From the NCBI GenBank assembly GCA_030447415.1, contig JAUJOZ010000003.1:83532-147531 (forward strand): 64,000 nucleotides of DNA. Direction: 5' to 3'. How positions within the stretch are numbered: position 1 is the first letter of the stretch; every line of letters starts with the position of its first letter. Below are positions 63,895 to 64,000 of this stretch, piece by piece. The translations under genes were made by a program, and so were the position numbers. The stretch is from Thermomicrobiales bacterium. GTDB taxonomy: Bacteria > Chloroflexota > Chloroflexia > Thermomicrobiales > UBA6265. Under the pieces are notes generated by a model. It saw only the letters and a list, made by a program, of their open reading frames with translations, searched no databases and was not told the DNA's origin.

Positions 63895-64000
63895 GGAGGG
63901 ACCTATCAAGATGGAGGTGACCTTCTGGGGAGTGAAGGTGGTAGAAAGATTGGAGAATAGAGCATGTTATAGAGAGAGTAGGCGACTTCTATACTTGACT
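63895..64000. other. AT-richer tail of foreign appearance at the window end
   Basis: The last ~105 bases are visibly lower in GC than the rest and contain runs such as GTAGAAAGATTGGAGAATAG. They do not continue acpS in any frame. I see no gene in them. A chimeric or low-quality contig end is the likeliest reason. Confidence 0.6.

Overview
High-GC bacterial DNA. The gene complement suggests a member of the Chloroflexota, most likely a Thermomicrobia/Sphaerobacter-type organism. This is an inference from family content: two Chlor_Arch_YYY (DUF2298) membrane proteins, one fused to a GT39-like domain; a UPF0182 giant membrane protein; Pro/Thr-rich 'PTPT' linkers; SH3-tailed Ser/Thr kinases; and LPXTG-like surface anchors with no sign of an outer-membrane gene set. 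The left edge cuts an aminotransferase. The last ~110 bases at the right edge are AT-rich and unlike the rest, so they may be contig-end noise.

Layout. 1-7.1 kb holds housekeeping genes: class III aminotransferase (partial), Mrp/ApbC ATPase, AI-2E-type exporter, a stress/PRC-barrel protein, a peroxiredoxin whose catalytic Cys codon is UGA (probable selenocysteine), a DUF1232 protein and nadA. 7.5-15.7 kb holds a striking signalling/motor-like block: Ser/Thr kinase, small protein, kinase-like protein with a long helical-repeat tail, then (divergent) a membrane-anchored coiled-coil protein and a MotB-like single-TM protein. 15.9-21.1 kb carries acetamidase, a cupredoxin, an ECF sigma/anti-sigma pair, a glycosyltransferase and a degraded partial copy of that glycosyltransferase.

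21.6-43.5 kb is an accessory zone full of broken genes: frameshifted thioredoxin, FAD monooxygenase, TPR regulator and DUF1326 genes, an ISL3-like transposon carrying a RibD/DHFR-like passenger, a 190-bp MITE sharing its ends, and direct-repeat clusters. It ends in a minus-strand, overlapping (ATGA-coupled) set of integrase, replication (Toprim/zinc-finger primase-like) and VRR-NUC nuclease genes next to tRNA-Gly(TCC) and tRNA-Pro(TGG). I read 37.7-43.5 kb as an integrative element that entered at the tRNA-Gly 3' end and is now decaying, or was sequenced with many indels.

43.9-63.9 kb is conserved chromosome: the two YYY membrane proteins, fmt, a spermidine-synthase-like membrane protein, pgeF and a PLP-homeostasis gene (a plus-strand run), UPF0182, a metallo-beta-lactamase-fold hydrolase, a small membrane protein, an excisionase-type DNA-binding protein with a near-consensus promoter, and a minus-strand acpS-nnrD-CBS-alr run.

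The two best candidates for something new are the selenocysteine peroxiredoxin (4.8-5.3 kb) and the kinase plus motor-like module (7.5-15.7 kb). All family assignments come from reading translated sequence by eye; no database search was run.
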